Positions 32,996 to 44,200 of a stretch of DNA of 64,000 nt are shown one piece after another. Source of the stretch: Arion vulgaris (Eukaryota; Mollusca; Gastropoda; Stylommatophora; Arionidae); contig CM036759.1 of NCBI GenBank assembly GCA_020796225.1, positions 60,978,590 through 61,042,589 of the forward strand, written 5' to 3'. The position numbers and the translations under genes were made by a program. The first letter of the stretch is position 1. The number at the start of each line of letters is the position of its first letter. The notes under the pieces are model-generated. The model had not been told where the DNA came from. It ran no database searches and worked only from the letters and a program-made list of their open reading frames with translations.

Positions 32996-34675
32996 TTGCT
33001 ATACTCTGGTGTTATCTATTTGTATGTTTGTTTGGCTTGGTGTTCTGCTGATTTTCATAGTCTCTGTCTTTTGTTTGTTGATTTTCATGTTGTACTTTCT
33101 ACAAGCTATTAGCAATTAATTCATGTGATGTTGTAGCTGATCTTCATAGATTAAACTTTGGTCGTCCGCAAAAAGCAATTCGTTGATTTGGTTGTTTAAT
33201 TGGTCGTCGTGATCATTGTCTATATCAATAAGATCCTTTTCCGCACTGTGCCTCTTTCACTATTTTGTCTATATATATGCTGAAGAGAAGAGGTGAAGCA
33301 CACAACCATGTCTTACTCCTGACTTTGTTTCGAATGAGTCTTTCATTCCGTCTGTTGTTCTTACCACACCGTGGCTATTTGTGTATATTGCTCTGATATT
33401 GTCTAGCAGTTGTTCCTTGATCCTATAGTTTTCTAGTGTTTTCCAAAGAATACTTCTATCTATTCTGTCGAATGCCTTTTCTTGATCGATGAATAAGTGT
33501 AGCTCTTTATTATATTCTATTGCTTTTTCACTCAGTTGTCTCAGAGTGAATAGAGCATCTGTGCATCCCACTCCTCTTCTAAATCCAAACTGTGAGGGCT
33601 TATTTGTGGGTCAGCTGTGTGTCTTATGCGCTGTTCTAATATTTTTGCGTATATTTTACCAGTGTGGCTTAATAGTGAAATGTCTCTGTATGTTTCGAAT
33701 TCTCTTTTATTGCCTTTATTTTTCCATAATGGGACTATTACTGATTTTTGCCAGTCATCTGGTACTTTTCTTTCTGTCCATGCGGCTGTGAATATTTTAT
33801 TTAACCAGTTTACATCTATTTATTTGCATGCTTTAATTGCTTCGTTGGGTATGCCATCTGCACCTGGTGATTTGTTGTTTGGTCTGTTCTTTATTGCTGT
33901 TTCAATTTCTTGGATCAATATATATGGTTCTGTTTCTTCACTTTCCTTTGTTGTGTATATATATTCAGTTAATTTATTAGGGTTGTAAAGTTCTTGAAAA
34001 TATTCCTTCCATCTGATCATTCTATCTTGTCTGTTGAGTAATGGTGTTCCTTCCTTATTGTTTATGATAGTGGTAGGGTTGTAGCTATCGTCTCTCACTC
34101 GCATTGCCTTGACACTCTTAAAAAATTCTCTCGGTTTTGTCCTACATAAATCTGTTAGATGTTCTCCATATTTGCACCAAGTGTTTTCTTTCTCTTTCTT
34201 GACTATTCTTTTCACCTCTCTCCTGGCTAGATGGTATTGTACATAGTTGTTATGGTTTTTAGATTTCAACCATGTTTGGAAACAATGTTTCTTTCTGTGT
34301 ATGGCTGTTTGTATCTCTTCACTCCACCATCCTATTTTTTATGAGCTTTGGCTGGTCCTCTTGTGCCACATACATTTAGTAAATTGTTTGATATGGAGGT
34401 TTTAAATACTTCCCGTTCCTTCTCGATGTTATCAATTCTCTTGGGTAAGGTGTTGTAGATCTGGTTCATTTCTTGATATAACTCGTCTCTGGTTGTTTCT
34501 TCCACCAACTTTTTAAAGTTTATAACAGTTTCTTTCCAATGTTTTGTTTCAGTTTTGTTTTTTGGTCTCAGCGATTGTCTTCTTTCAGTTACTACGACAG
34601 GTCGATTGTCGATATCAATGTTAATGTTTGGTATAACTCCAGCGTCTGTGATATATCCCTTCTGCCTGTATCTTA

Positions 34676-34892
34676 ATAATAATAATTCCTCTCGTACCGT
34701 TATACGTTACATAGGGTCTGCAAGTAATTTCTCCATACCGCTCTATCCTGGGCAACTCGTTCAATCTCCTCCATGGAACTGAGTCCGATATTTCCTGCCT
34801 CTCTCAGCAAAGTTCGTTTCAGGGTCTCTTTAGGTCGACCTCTCTTTCTTGAACCCTTTGCATCCCACTTCAATGCCTGCTTTGACATTCGT
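34676..34892 (-). mobile_element. Severely 5'-truncated RTE LINE tail, (TTA)n end
   Basis: A 217 bp insertion flanked by the 13 bp duplication tgcctgtatctta (34663-34675, 34893-34905). Its coding sense (SKQALKWDAKGSRKRGRPKE; DRAVWRNYLQTLCNV) is nearly identical to the end of the LINE at 7461-8953. Confidence 0.93.
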
Positions 34893-34930
34893 TGCCTGTA
34901 TCTTACAAGTATGTAATCAATCTGTGACAC

Positions 34931-36870
34931 ATGCACAAAATGTTCAGCAGAGACTGCCGCGTGCGACTGGGGAGCAGGAATAGGTCTACTCGTTATATTT
35001 TTTTTCAGGGTGGCTCTCTGTGGCAGTCGATACCAGGGCATTCTTGTCAGGTGCCCAAAACATTTAATCTGTTAAAAAAAAATATGAATTGTATGATTAG
35101 TCTTCTTCTGATCCCTCTTATGATTTCTTCATTTCTAATTTTGTCTCTTATTGTTACTCCTGCAGCTCTTTTATTTTTTTCTTCTTCTTGCGTTCGTTCG
35201 TTCGCGATCAATTTTATCATTCTGATTGTGATATATAATTGATCTTTGACAAGACCGTATGTTTACGTTGTGCAATTATGCGCCCATGGTGACTAGGCCC
35301 GTCCACCCGATTTCAACCAGTTGTTTATTTATTAGGGTAGCTAGCCTAGAACGATCCCAAACTTGGATCTACGCTTTTGGATCTATATTTTAGAAGGTCG
35401 TTTCAATCGGCGCTAGCAACGCAACTGATATTTTGTGCTCGCATTCATCACCCACCTCAGTTCTTCCGGGGATGTTAGTTGTTAATGCAACAGTACCTTA
35501 CCTGGTTGTCCCAGGGAGGGCAGTCTCGTTAGGCATCACCCTCCTCAGTTCTTCTGGGAATGTTAGTTGTTAATGCAACAGTACCTTGCCCGGATGTCCC
35601 AGAGAGGGCAGTTTTGTTAGGCACTAATACGCAACTTTAGGATTTGCTCATGGCCAACCTTACCCAATAGGTCTATCTGCGCTTGGCCTTTTTTTTACGG
35701 AGTTTACCGCAATCTTCCCATGGGTCGCGACGATACAGTGTTTTCGGAGGCTCTTGCCATGCCCTTTGATTCATTACACATCGTTCTAATTATTCTTGCC
35801 CCACAGCTGGCAATTTGTTTGCGGCCTTTTCTCCGGTGAGTTGGAATTCGTTCACAAACGACTCGTACACTACTGTTTCTTACGTTTCTGTTGGTTCTCA
35901 TTGTGCACACATTCACAATGTCTCTAGCTTGTTCGGACACAGAGCTCAACTCGGGCCCCCTCCTCAGGGCTCCGAGTTTCATCCTATGTGGGCTCAGTGT
36001 AACTCATATCGGACCTAAGCTTTTCTCCACGCAGGCCCACGTCTCTTTTCTGGATGCACCCCTCATCCATTCATGTTTATCCTTTCAGCTTTTCCTTTCG
36101 GTCGGGAGAAACAGACATTAATAGTCACTCTGGCATTCCGCTCGTTTGCGTTGCGAGCGGATCTCATCCAATATGACTATGTCTGCAACACTACTTATAC
36201 CAGAGTAGCCCTCCCTCGATCCCTCTCCCTTAGCCAGACAATATCAGTTACCTGTTACCAAGGTCACCGCGTGGAGGTGGGGTAGGATCTTGAATAGTGT
36301 TAGCTCACTAATCCTGGCGCGGCGTTGTCCCTATCCGCCTTTGACCCGCAGCTCTTCTAAGGCACCTCATCTTCGTTGTTATGATTTTCCGCTGATTAGC
36401 TGCTATTATTGACCATGTTTGACACTGGTAAAATAGTATTGGCCAGAAAATCGTTTTTGTTATATTTGCTTCAGTTTTTAGCGGTTTCTCTTTATGTGAC
36501 AACTGGGGTGTTAAATGCTCCAGTAGCCTACCTGATTAGCTTTATTTTGTGCATCGATTGCTGATTTCCTTATCGATACTTCCGTCTGCAGTGACAATTA
36601 CCCCTAAGTGTTTGGCCTCATTGGTTTATTTAATTTCTATGTTCTGGAGTTGTATTGTAAAGTTTTCTGTTTGTTTGCTTATTGTCATTGTCTCTGTCTT
36701 TATTATATTTATTCTCACGTTGTACCCCCATTGATGTTAACTAAGCTCAAATGGTTCTGGAGAGATTCTTTGTTTTCTACAATCAGGTCGTCAGCGAATA
36801 AAAGTTCTGGAATGTTTTTAAAATTCATTAAACATAACACATAAAATTTCAAATTTAAACCATCTTCAAA
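34931..36870 (-). pseudogene. RTE-like LINE split by a mosaic element
   Basis: 36870-36349 on the minus strand encodes PELLFADDLIVENKESLQNH (RT) and ILFYQCQTWSIIAANQRKII, ending MRCLRRAA. After removal of 35171-36348 the reading continues RAAGVTIRDKIRNEEIIRGI (35161-35090), then MPWYRLPQRATLKKNITSRP. It is frameshifted. The boundary with the LINE at 32456-34930 is uncertain by a few tens of bases. Confidence 0.7.
35171..36348 (-). mobile_element. Older mosaic retroelement copy
   Basis: Flanked by gcagctctt (35162-35170, 36349-36357). Minus-strand start GGGTCAAAGGCGGATAGGG; the hairpin region reads AGGATTAGTG..CACTATTC with one mismatch. The internal roughly 90 bp block is present in two clear tandem copies (35450-35620). 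The end has the TATATCACAATCAGAATGAT tail followed by GAA/AAG repeats. Confidence 0.82.
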
Positions 36871-36989
36871 ATTGTATCGGGAACCCTCGCCGACGATACT
36901 GAGTTTAATTAAGCACTGCAGATGAGATGTGTTTGTGTAAGAAAGATCGAAGCACGTATGGTCATTAAAGTGCAGTGATTGCGGTCCTA

Positions 36990-38985
36990 TTGGGATAAAA
37001 GTAGCCACAAAGCTGAAAGTTTACCAGGTCATAGTGCTAACTACGCTGCGAGCGAGACATGGACAGTGTATAACAGATACGCAAAAGGGGTCAAAAAGGC
37101 TCATGAGGTCATAGTGGTAACATGAGCCAGGGTTAGCGAGGGGGGCGCGCTAACCAAGACCCTGCCCCTAACCTCCACGCGGTGACCCTGGAAACAGACT
37201 CTGGTTCTGGTCTGGCTAAGAGGGGCAGGGATCGGGAGAGGAAACTACTGGTAGTGGTAGCAGTGCAATTACGGAAATACGATAAAGATACATACAAATA
37301 AAATAAAATGCACAAATCTCCTGACCGATGTCCAACAAGATATTGCCCAAGTCCCTGAACGCAAAGAAACAGCAACGAAACGTCTCAGACATGGATGAGA
37401 GGTGCATCCAGTGACCAAACGTATGCCCACGTAGGGCGAAGCTCGAAGCCCTGAGGAGGAGGCAAACATTGCCAGCCCGTCGGCAAGAATAAATAAGACA
37501 GGACCGTAACGAATAAAAGTCTACCCTCGTGTTGATGCGAGAGAAGATTGCAGCTGACCCCGCATTGGTAGCCTGGTGCAGATACATGTACTGGGCAAGG
37601 TTTGCCGAGCGCAAACGAAAAAGTTGCGTTTAGTGCATAACGAAACTACCCGCCCTGGAAAACCGTGCAAGGTACTGTGCGATTAAAATTAACATCCCCG
37701 AAAGAACTGAGGTTGGTGATGCCTAACGGAACTGCCAGCCTTGGGGCAACCGGGCAAGATTTGATTTCAGTCGTAACTAACATCCCCGGAATAACTGGGG
37801 CGGGTGATGGCGGCGAGCGTAAAATCCTCAGTTACGCTGATAGTGCCGACTGAAACGACCCTCTACATTGTTGTACTCGGCCCCATGCCAGTGCTTTCGA
37901 GGTTAATTGCAAATTGCCACGTACCGATACGCGTCTAGAAAAGGCTGAGAATGTTCCTTCCCGGATCAAACTAAAAATGTACGGTAAAGCAAGGCCGACA
38001 ATGTACGGATCAAACAGGAAGTTCGGGTCTGAACATTGGCGAAGGCCGATACTTTACACGGTGTCTTATACGAGTAAGACGCCGTCCGAGGATAAGCTTA
38101 CAAGCCCGATAAATATTTCTCAGTCAGAACGGGCATAAACAGCGTAACTCACTGTCCCGGCGTAGATCACAAAGCCCAAAAATACGGCAAAGCTGATCGT
38201 ACCTAGGAAAGCTCACCGTAGTAAATCAAAAGCTGGCTGAAAACGAACACCCCACCCGAAGGATAAGCAACTGGGCTCCAATAGGTGCTGAAGGCTGGTG
38301 CACGTACATTACGTTCGGATGTTTTGCTGTTTATATATCACAATGAGAATGATTAAAACAGGCCTAGAACGATCGAAGAAGAAGATACGCAAAAAAACTA
38401 AACCACTTCCACACAAGCTGTCTATACAGAATACTAAAAATAAACTGACAGGACAAAATTCTAGATAGCGAAGTCATCACAAGAACAAAGATCCCAAGCG
38501 TCAACGCCTTGTCGCAGAAGGCCCAAGTGAGATGGGCTGGTAACGTTGCTCGAATGCCTGATAAACGCACCCCAAAACAGTTGATGTATAGCGAACTTGA
38601 AGGGGACAGACGTTCGGCCGGTGGACAGAAAAAACCCGCTTTAAAGACACTCTTGAAGTGTCTCTGAAATGCTTCGATATAGATACAAAGTGCTGGGAAT
38701 CCCTTGCGCAAGATCGCCAAATGTGGCGCTGTAACAATACAAGAGGAACCCTCATAGCTGAGAATCATCGTGCCGTTGAGGCACAGAGAAAACGAGCTGC
38801 GCGAAAAGGCAGAACACACAACACTCGCATGTCTAACCTTGATCATGTATGCCCCACCTGTAGTAGGGGAATGTGTTCTACGACTGGACTCTCCAGTCAC
38901 CTCCGCACACACCAGAGAGGTGCAACAGAACACGTCTGAGACTGTTGTCATCATCGCTTGCGACAGACGGCTATTATTATTATTA
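36990..38985 (+). pseudogene. LINE with C-terminal C2H2 finger, split by a mosaic element
   Basis: 36990-37086 reads GCETWTVYNRYAKKL-like sequence in broken frames. It resumes at 38383 with NHFHTSCLYRILKINWQDKI, then QKAQVRWAGNVARMPDKRTP and KCWESLAQDRQMW. A classical finger, CPTCSRGMCSTTGLSSHLRT plus H, closes the ORF, followed by TTA repeats. LINE ORF2 proteins of this type are known to end in such a finger. Copies are decayed. Confidence 0.85.
37087..38382 (+). mobile_element. 1.3 kb mosaic retroelement inside the C2H2 LINE
   Basis: A 1296 bp copy flanked by the 12 bp duplication agatacgcaaaa (37075-37086, 38383-38394). The GGGGTCAAAAAGGCTCATGAG start is kept. The 3' end is of the CGAAGGATAAGCAACTGGGC type, as in 21807-24428. 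It is very similar to that copy, so both are probably young. Confidence 0.92.
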
Positions 38986-38989
38986 TCTA

Positions 38990-39875
38990 GAAATAAAAAA
39001 GGCGAAATATCAACACACGACGTAAAAATACGAATGATTCTGCCAACCAAAAATTTTTGACCATACTTTGTAAAAAAATCCGACCAAAGTCAAGATTGTT
39101 CCAAGGACAATACGATTGACTTGTGTTGCTTTTGCTTACTACTGGGTTCTTTAGGACAGACAAAAAACTTACTTGTTGACAAGGTAATGATTAATATCAG
39201 CAAATATAAGCATCATTAGTAATATGTAATAAGTTGTTGTTTTATTAATATACTTCTAACCGACAGAACGACATGCAAACTTAAATAATAATTTTTTTGT
39301 GGATACTATATCAATATAAAGGACAAAGGTAGTGTAGTGTACTGTACACTGTAACACTGTGTTAACTGTGTACTGTAAGAAGTGTATGATCCAGTTGATT
39401 TACTCTACCTACGTGATCTCATCCCCATCAGCACCATGGCACATTGTGATTGAATTCAGTGATTGTTATTTGCGTGTCTAGTGTCGATCATGACATCGCA
39501 TCAAGTTTTAGAATGACGTTTCAAAGGACAAATGTCACAAATGTTAGTTAAGTTAGTATAGTAAGTTAGTATTTAGTATTGTTAGTTATTAGTTATTTAT
39601 TATAAGTTTTAAAGTATAATAATATAATAAATATCATATTAATATATCACATGATGATGATAATGACAAAATGATAATGATGACAGTAAAGAATAAGATA
39701 TATAATAATACAGCTAAGACTCAAGACTACACTGACTACAGTAACATTGTGTTTTGTATGACCACAGACATTCATTCATTGTGACTGTCAAAATCTTGTG
39801 GTATGTATATACAAAATATAAAGTGTATTATTAACTAATTAAGTATGTTATGTCCCAACTTCATGCACCAAATAC
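38990..39875. other. AT-rich spacer, nothing recognised
   Basis: Low-complexity AT-rich sequence (39540-39720 is rich in TTAGTTA and ATAATA motifs). No convincing exon, RNA gene or repeat boundary. Confidence 0.4.
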
Positions 39876-39879
39876 ATTG

Positions 39880-40120
39880 AATTTGAAAGACAACAAATGC
39901 AGTGGTTAGAAAATTTAATGAGAAGGAAATACATTACCACCAATAACAGCACGCAATAAAAAGAGATCAGGTACTCGAGCCAAGGGAAGACAAAGATGAA
40001 TAGACAATATCAAGACTACACAAAATAAACACTGACATAACACAAGGGCTACTCAAATGGCCCTGGAACGCAAATTAAAGCTCCCATCCATACGCTTAAC
40101 GGCAAGAGTTAACAAACATT
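39880..40120 (+). pseudogene. RTE-like LINE 3'-end fragment
   Basis: Reads QMQWLENLMRRKYITTNN and, in another frame, GKTKMNRQYQDYTK. It is the plus-strand relative of the LINE end at 32456-32560 (KKKMDRQYQDL; the CTTAACGGCAAGAGT block is shared). Confidence 0.5.
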
Positions 40121-40265
40121 TCAACCAATAGACCTTCATCGGGGTATAACAGAACAACCAAGTAGTATCAAACATTCTGAGAATATGAAAAATAGTAAAT
40201 CGAAACAATGCAACATGAGAGAATCCTGTGTCCGAACAGCAAGTTCTGGATTTAAACTCACAAAC

Positions 40266-40521
40266 AACCTGCTGCCTTGCAGGTAGACTGGGGACAGCCA
40301 AAGGCTGACGGAGAGTGAATCCAGTAAACGCTGGCTGAAACTGGACATGTCGCCAAAGGATAAGCACCAGAGCTCCAAATGGTGCTGAATGATGTGACGT
40401 AAAAACGTTCCTGACAAAGGCTGTTTATATACCACAACAAGAATGATCAACTGGCCCAAAATAACCCAAATAATAAATTGGGATAATGGCCCAAAAAAAC
40501 CGATCGACAAGAATAAAGAAG
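40266..40521 (+). mobile_element. SINE of the AACCTGCTGCC family, GAA-type tail
   Basis: 256 bp flanked by the 12 bp duplication aaactcacaaac (40254-40265, 40522-40533). It begins AACCTGCTGCCTTGCAG and contains AAGGATAAGCACCAGAGCTC. It ends TTTATATACCACAACAAGAA.. with AAGAAG. The same ending is found on mosaic copies 21807-24428 and 37087-38382. Confidence 0.88.
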
Positions 40522-40533
40522 AAACTCACAAAC

Positions 40534-41120
40534 TATAGAATGCAAGGCAAACTGCTTTACAACTACCCCACAGAGATCCCATTACTGCACCAGATTGGTT
40601 AGTTTACAGTGTTCCTTCCACATGACTAGAGTTTATAACAACTCTTGCTCACTTGATGCTTTTATTGAATATATGGGATATTTCATTGGAGGCACCACTG
40701 CCACCTATTGGCTTATATTGCAGTTGGCACTTCAAGCCTTAGTGTTGTCATCCTATCCACCACCTGTGGTTGCTTTGGGAGAAAGTGATCTAATTTTCTT
40801 AGTGTTACACAAATATTAAGTCTCTGACATGTAAATGTTAATGACATGTGCAGCGACAGTTAAACTAGTCTTTGAAGCATTAACTGAAACATTTTCTCAT
40901 GTATTTTATGCGATCGACGTCATGGCCCCCTTTTGCATTCTCATGCATGCTGTCTTCTGCTGCAGCAGCCATCCTAAATTCAATTTGCTCACCGTAACCA
41001 TGAGAAGTTGATTAGCATACCTTCTCTCTCTACCATGAAGACGACACTGTCTGGCATGCCCAAACTTCTAATTCTCGCACTTGTTCTAGTGTCTATATTT
41101 TCTCATGTACATTACCACAG
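40534..41120 (+). other. Upstream region of the COX7A-like gene
   Basis: No repeat is recognised. Just before the ATG a pyrimidine-rich run ends in attaccacag (41111-41120), which would serve as a splice acceptor, so a 5' non-coding exon may lie in this stretch. No core-promoter motif can be defended. Confidence 0.35.
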
Positions 41121-41252
41121 ATGCTTGGAAGAGCAGTTGTGCGGCGGTTGTCATCACTGGCGGAACCACTTCCTAAAATCACCCATGGTAGTTATCGTGT
41201 ACCAAACTCTACAGGGTACAAAAAACTTATGGAAAGGCAAAATCTCTTCTGT
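41121..41252 (+). CDS. COX7A: COX7A-like exon 1
   Basis: 44 codons from ATG at 41121 to TGT, followed by the consensus donor GTAAGT at 41253. It encodes the presequence and YRVPNSTGYKKLMERQNLFC. Confidence 0.72.
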
Positions 41253-44200
41253 GTAAGTATGATTTGTGCATGTTTTATGTGTTCATTTTAATGATGCTAT
41301 ATATATCACATTATCATTGCAGATTGTCATTATAAGACTGAGGTGGAGAGGTAATGGTCATGTGTGTCTTGTATACCAGTAGAGGTATTGGTTAAGACAC
41401 CTTTCCAATGGGAAGAGAAGGCATTGACATCGAAGGGATACATGGAGAAAAACTGGAAAGAGAGTTGAAAGATTTGGGCCTGACATGGGAAACAATTGAT
41501 AGAAAGGTGGCAGAACAGCAGTAATGGAAATATTTTGTGGAAGCTTTATTTGTGAATGGGACACGAAGAGGATTTAGATATATCACATTACTGAGAGAAG
41601 CCAGAAATATTCAGACCTAATTCCAGATATTGAGCGCGCTGCCAGGAATAGAGTGGTGTGGAGAAATTGCCCTATGTAACGTATAATGAATGTGATGAGA
41701 GGAATGCTATAATATATAATATACTAATTTGATTTCATAATACAATAAAATATTTACATTTGTAAACTTGTTTATAAAATATAAGTGCTTTCATTCGGTA
41801 CTTATCTCCAGTTATTGTAATACAATCTCGTACTTTTATTGCATGCACCTAGTGTGGATGACACCTCTCTCAGATCCCTATGTTGTATTACTTGTATCAC
41901 TAGAATTTCTAATTGTAAAAATGTGCTAGAAACTGATACATCAGTGTCAGAATCAATATATTTCTCATCATTCAAGTAGTAGCATATTCCTTGCGGAACG
42001 TCACATTCATCACAGCCAACCTGAAAAGCTCTCTGTCTCTTGCAAGTTCTCCTGCCTCTTCTTTCGTCATGTTCAAGATTTCTTTGATGTCCTGCTGCTA
42101 CCTTTGTCTTGGTTGCCCCCTGCCTTGTTTTTCAGGAACCATGCCTTCCATTACCTTTCTCTCCAGGCCACTGTGACATTTAATGTGGCCAAAATATTTC
42201 ATCTTCCTGGACACATTGTTATTTATGATCCAACGCTCTTTGAGATGCAGGTCTTGTAGGATGTCTTTGTTTCTTCTCTGTCCAGGATGTTCTAAGAACT
42301 TTTATATAGCACCTTGTTTCAAAAGCTTCAATTTTGTGTTTTAATGTTTGTGTTGTGGTCCACGATTCGCATCCATATGTTGCCACAGGCATGTTCTCAG
42401 AAGTCTTACTTTTGTTTCTTTGCTTGTGTCGTGACATAGTTTCTTCACGCTGACCACTTTCTGGAAAGCCATCATAATCATTAGATATATGTTCTATCCA
42501 TTTTCTAGTTGCAGCAGCTGAAACATGCTTTAGTCTTGTTGAAGATGATTGACTCATTTCGGCAGAAAATTGACAAAACTTGAAGTATACACATTTTCCA
42601 AATAATTGTAGAAGTACAATATTTCACTGCAATGTTTGTGTTTTAAAAGGAAGTGATGTACATCTTTATTTCAAGGATAAAGCTTTATAAAGTCCTCCAT
42701 ATATCATGGACAGTATAGCTATACAAATGAAACTCAAAATCAAAGACAACTGGCTGATTCTACAAATAGGAATGATAAAATTGAAGTATTTTGGATATAT
42801 AAAAAGACACAAAGGGTAGGAGAATATGGAAGGAGCCATCCCGGCAAAGAGAAGAGGAAGACCACAGAGAAGATGGATTAAGAATGTAACTGATGATTTG
42901 AGCAAGATGGCTACAGAGGCAGGACATCTGACCTATGAGAGAAATTCTGATGGACTGTTAGCGTGGCAAAGTTCTGCTCAGGATAAACTATGTGATGATG
43001 ATGAGTTTCATAAAGTTTGTGTGTAAAGCATTTTTAATTTTTTGGGGTAACATTTTCTGAGCAGGTATGTGTTTGAATTCCAGTCCTAAAGTATGTGTTT
43101 AAATTTCAGTTCCGCATGTAGTCAGTCCTGGAGTATGTGTTTCACAGGTCAATCCCGCCTAGCTGAAGGACAGCTGCATTAGAGACTGGCTAGTTAACCC
43201 TCTTATTCCCAGCCCTTCAGAAAAAGTTACTACAGAATTCCCAGGGCAAGGGAGATAACCCAGCAACAATGAGAAGTGCTCGTGAAATAAAATTCATAAC
43301 AAATACAATTTCTAATCAATATTTGTGATTTAAAGTCCAATTTACAGTTCAATGGATGAGGTACTAGTTTGTAAACACGTATGTTGTCATTACCATGCAA
43401 GTTGGATGTAAAAATTATACAAGTGAAGAAATATAAAATGAATGACAATATTGAACGTATGTTTCACTAAAAATGTCAGTTTTATTGAGGATAAATGTAA
43501 ATTGAAAGGTTGAAAAGCAATCTCCTAACAGAGGTTGATTTTACATGTGGGACAGCTATCACTTGTTTCCACACACCTTTGTGGTGCAGTCCTCATCTTC
43601 ATTTAGAAACACTAACTGCGGCTCTGCCACACAGTAGAGTTGAGTCCGTTGATGGTTGGCATGAATGGAGTTGATCAGTCCTGCAGTATCTGGGAGTTTA
43701 TCAGTCCTGCAGTTGCCTAGCCTGCATGTTTGTACGGGCATGAGGGCCCTCATACAATCAAGACAGAGATTCAACCTTGCACATGTCCATATTGTCCTCA
43801 TAGAACGAATTTGGAATTGACATTGAAGTACAAATATTTGCTGATACCTTCAAATCTATTTCTTGACACTATATTTGACAAAGCAGGCACATTCAACAGT
43901 TTATCTGTAAACCAAAACATTCTGTAGTAAGGTAACTGGTGAGTTCGACACATATAGTTTACATAAAGAAAGATATTGATGTAATGAAAAATACAGTGTC
44001 CATGAAGGATCTGGATTTTCCTGAATTTTCATAGAGCAAATGCGCTGGTTAGCTCTGTCTAGTTCTAAAAATATACCTCGCGTAAAAATCGCGCGTGATG
44101 TAACGACGTAATGACGGTAATCACAAATAGATAATACTCTGAATCAATGTCATTTGCAGAACCTATTTCTTCACTAAATTGTTTGATATTGATAGTGCTC

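Larger units (their letters stand above)
32456..34930 (-). pseudogene. RTE-like LINE with endonuclease end, RT and C-terminus
   Basis: In minus-strand order: the EN end SQIDYILVRYRQ is split by an insertion at 34676. Next comes the linker (34269-33820: WCKYGEHLTDLCRTKPREFF; IRWKEYFQELYN; NNKSPGADGIPNEAIKACK). RT follows (33571-33269: LFIDQEKAFDRIDRSILWKT; SGVRHGCVL). After 33007 the C-terminus reads SEFKYLGSIFTEDGKLDREI, then RTKKKMDRQYQDLRL. Stops, frameshifts and two nested LINE tails make it inactive. Confidence 0.85.
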
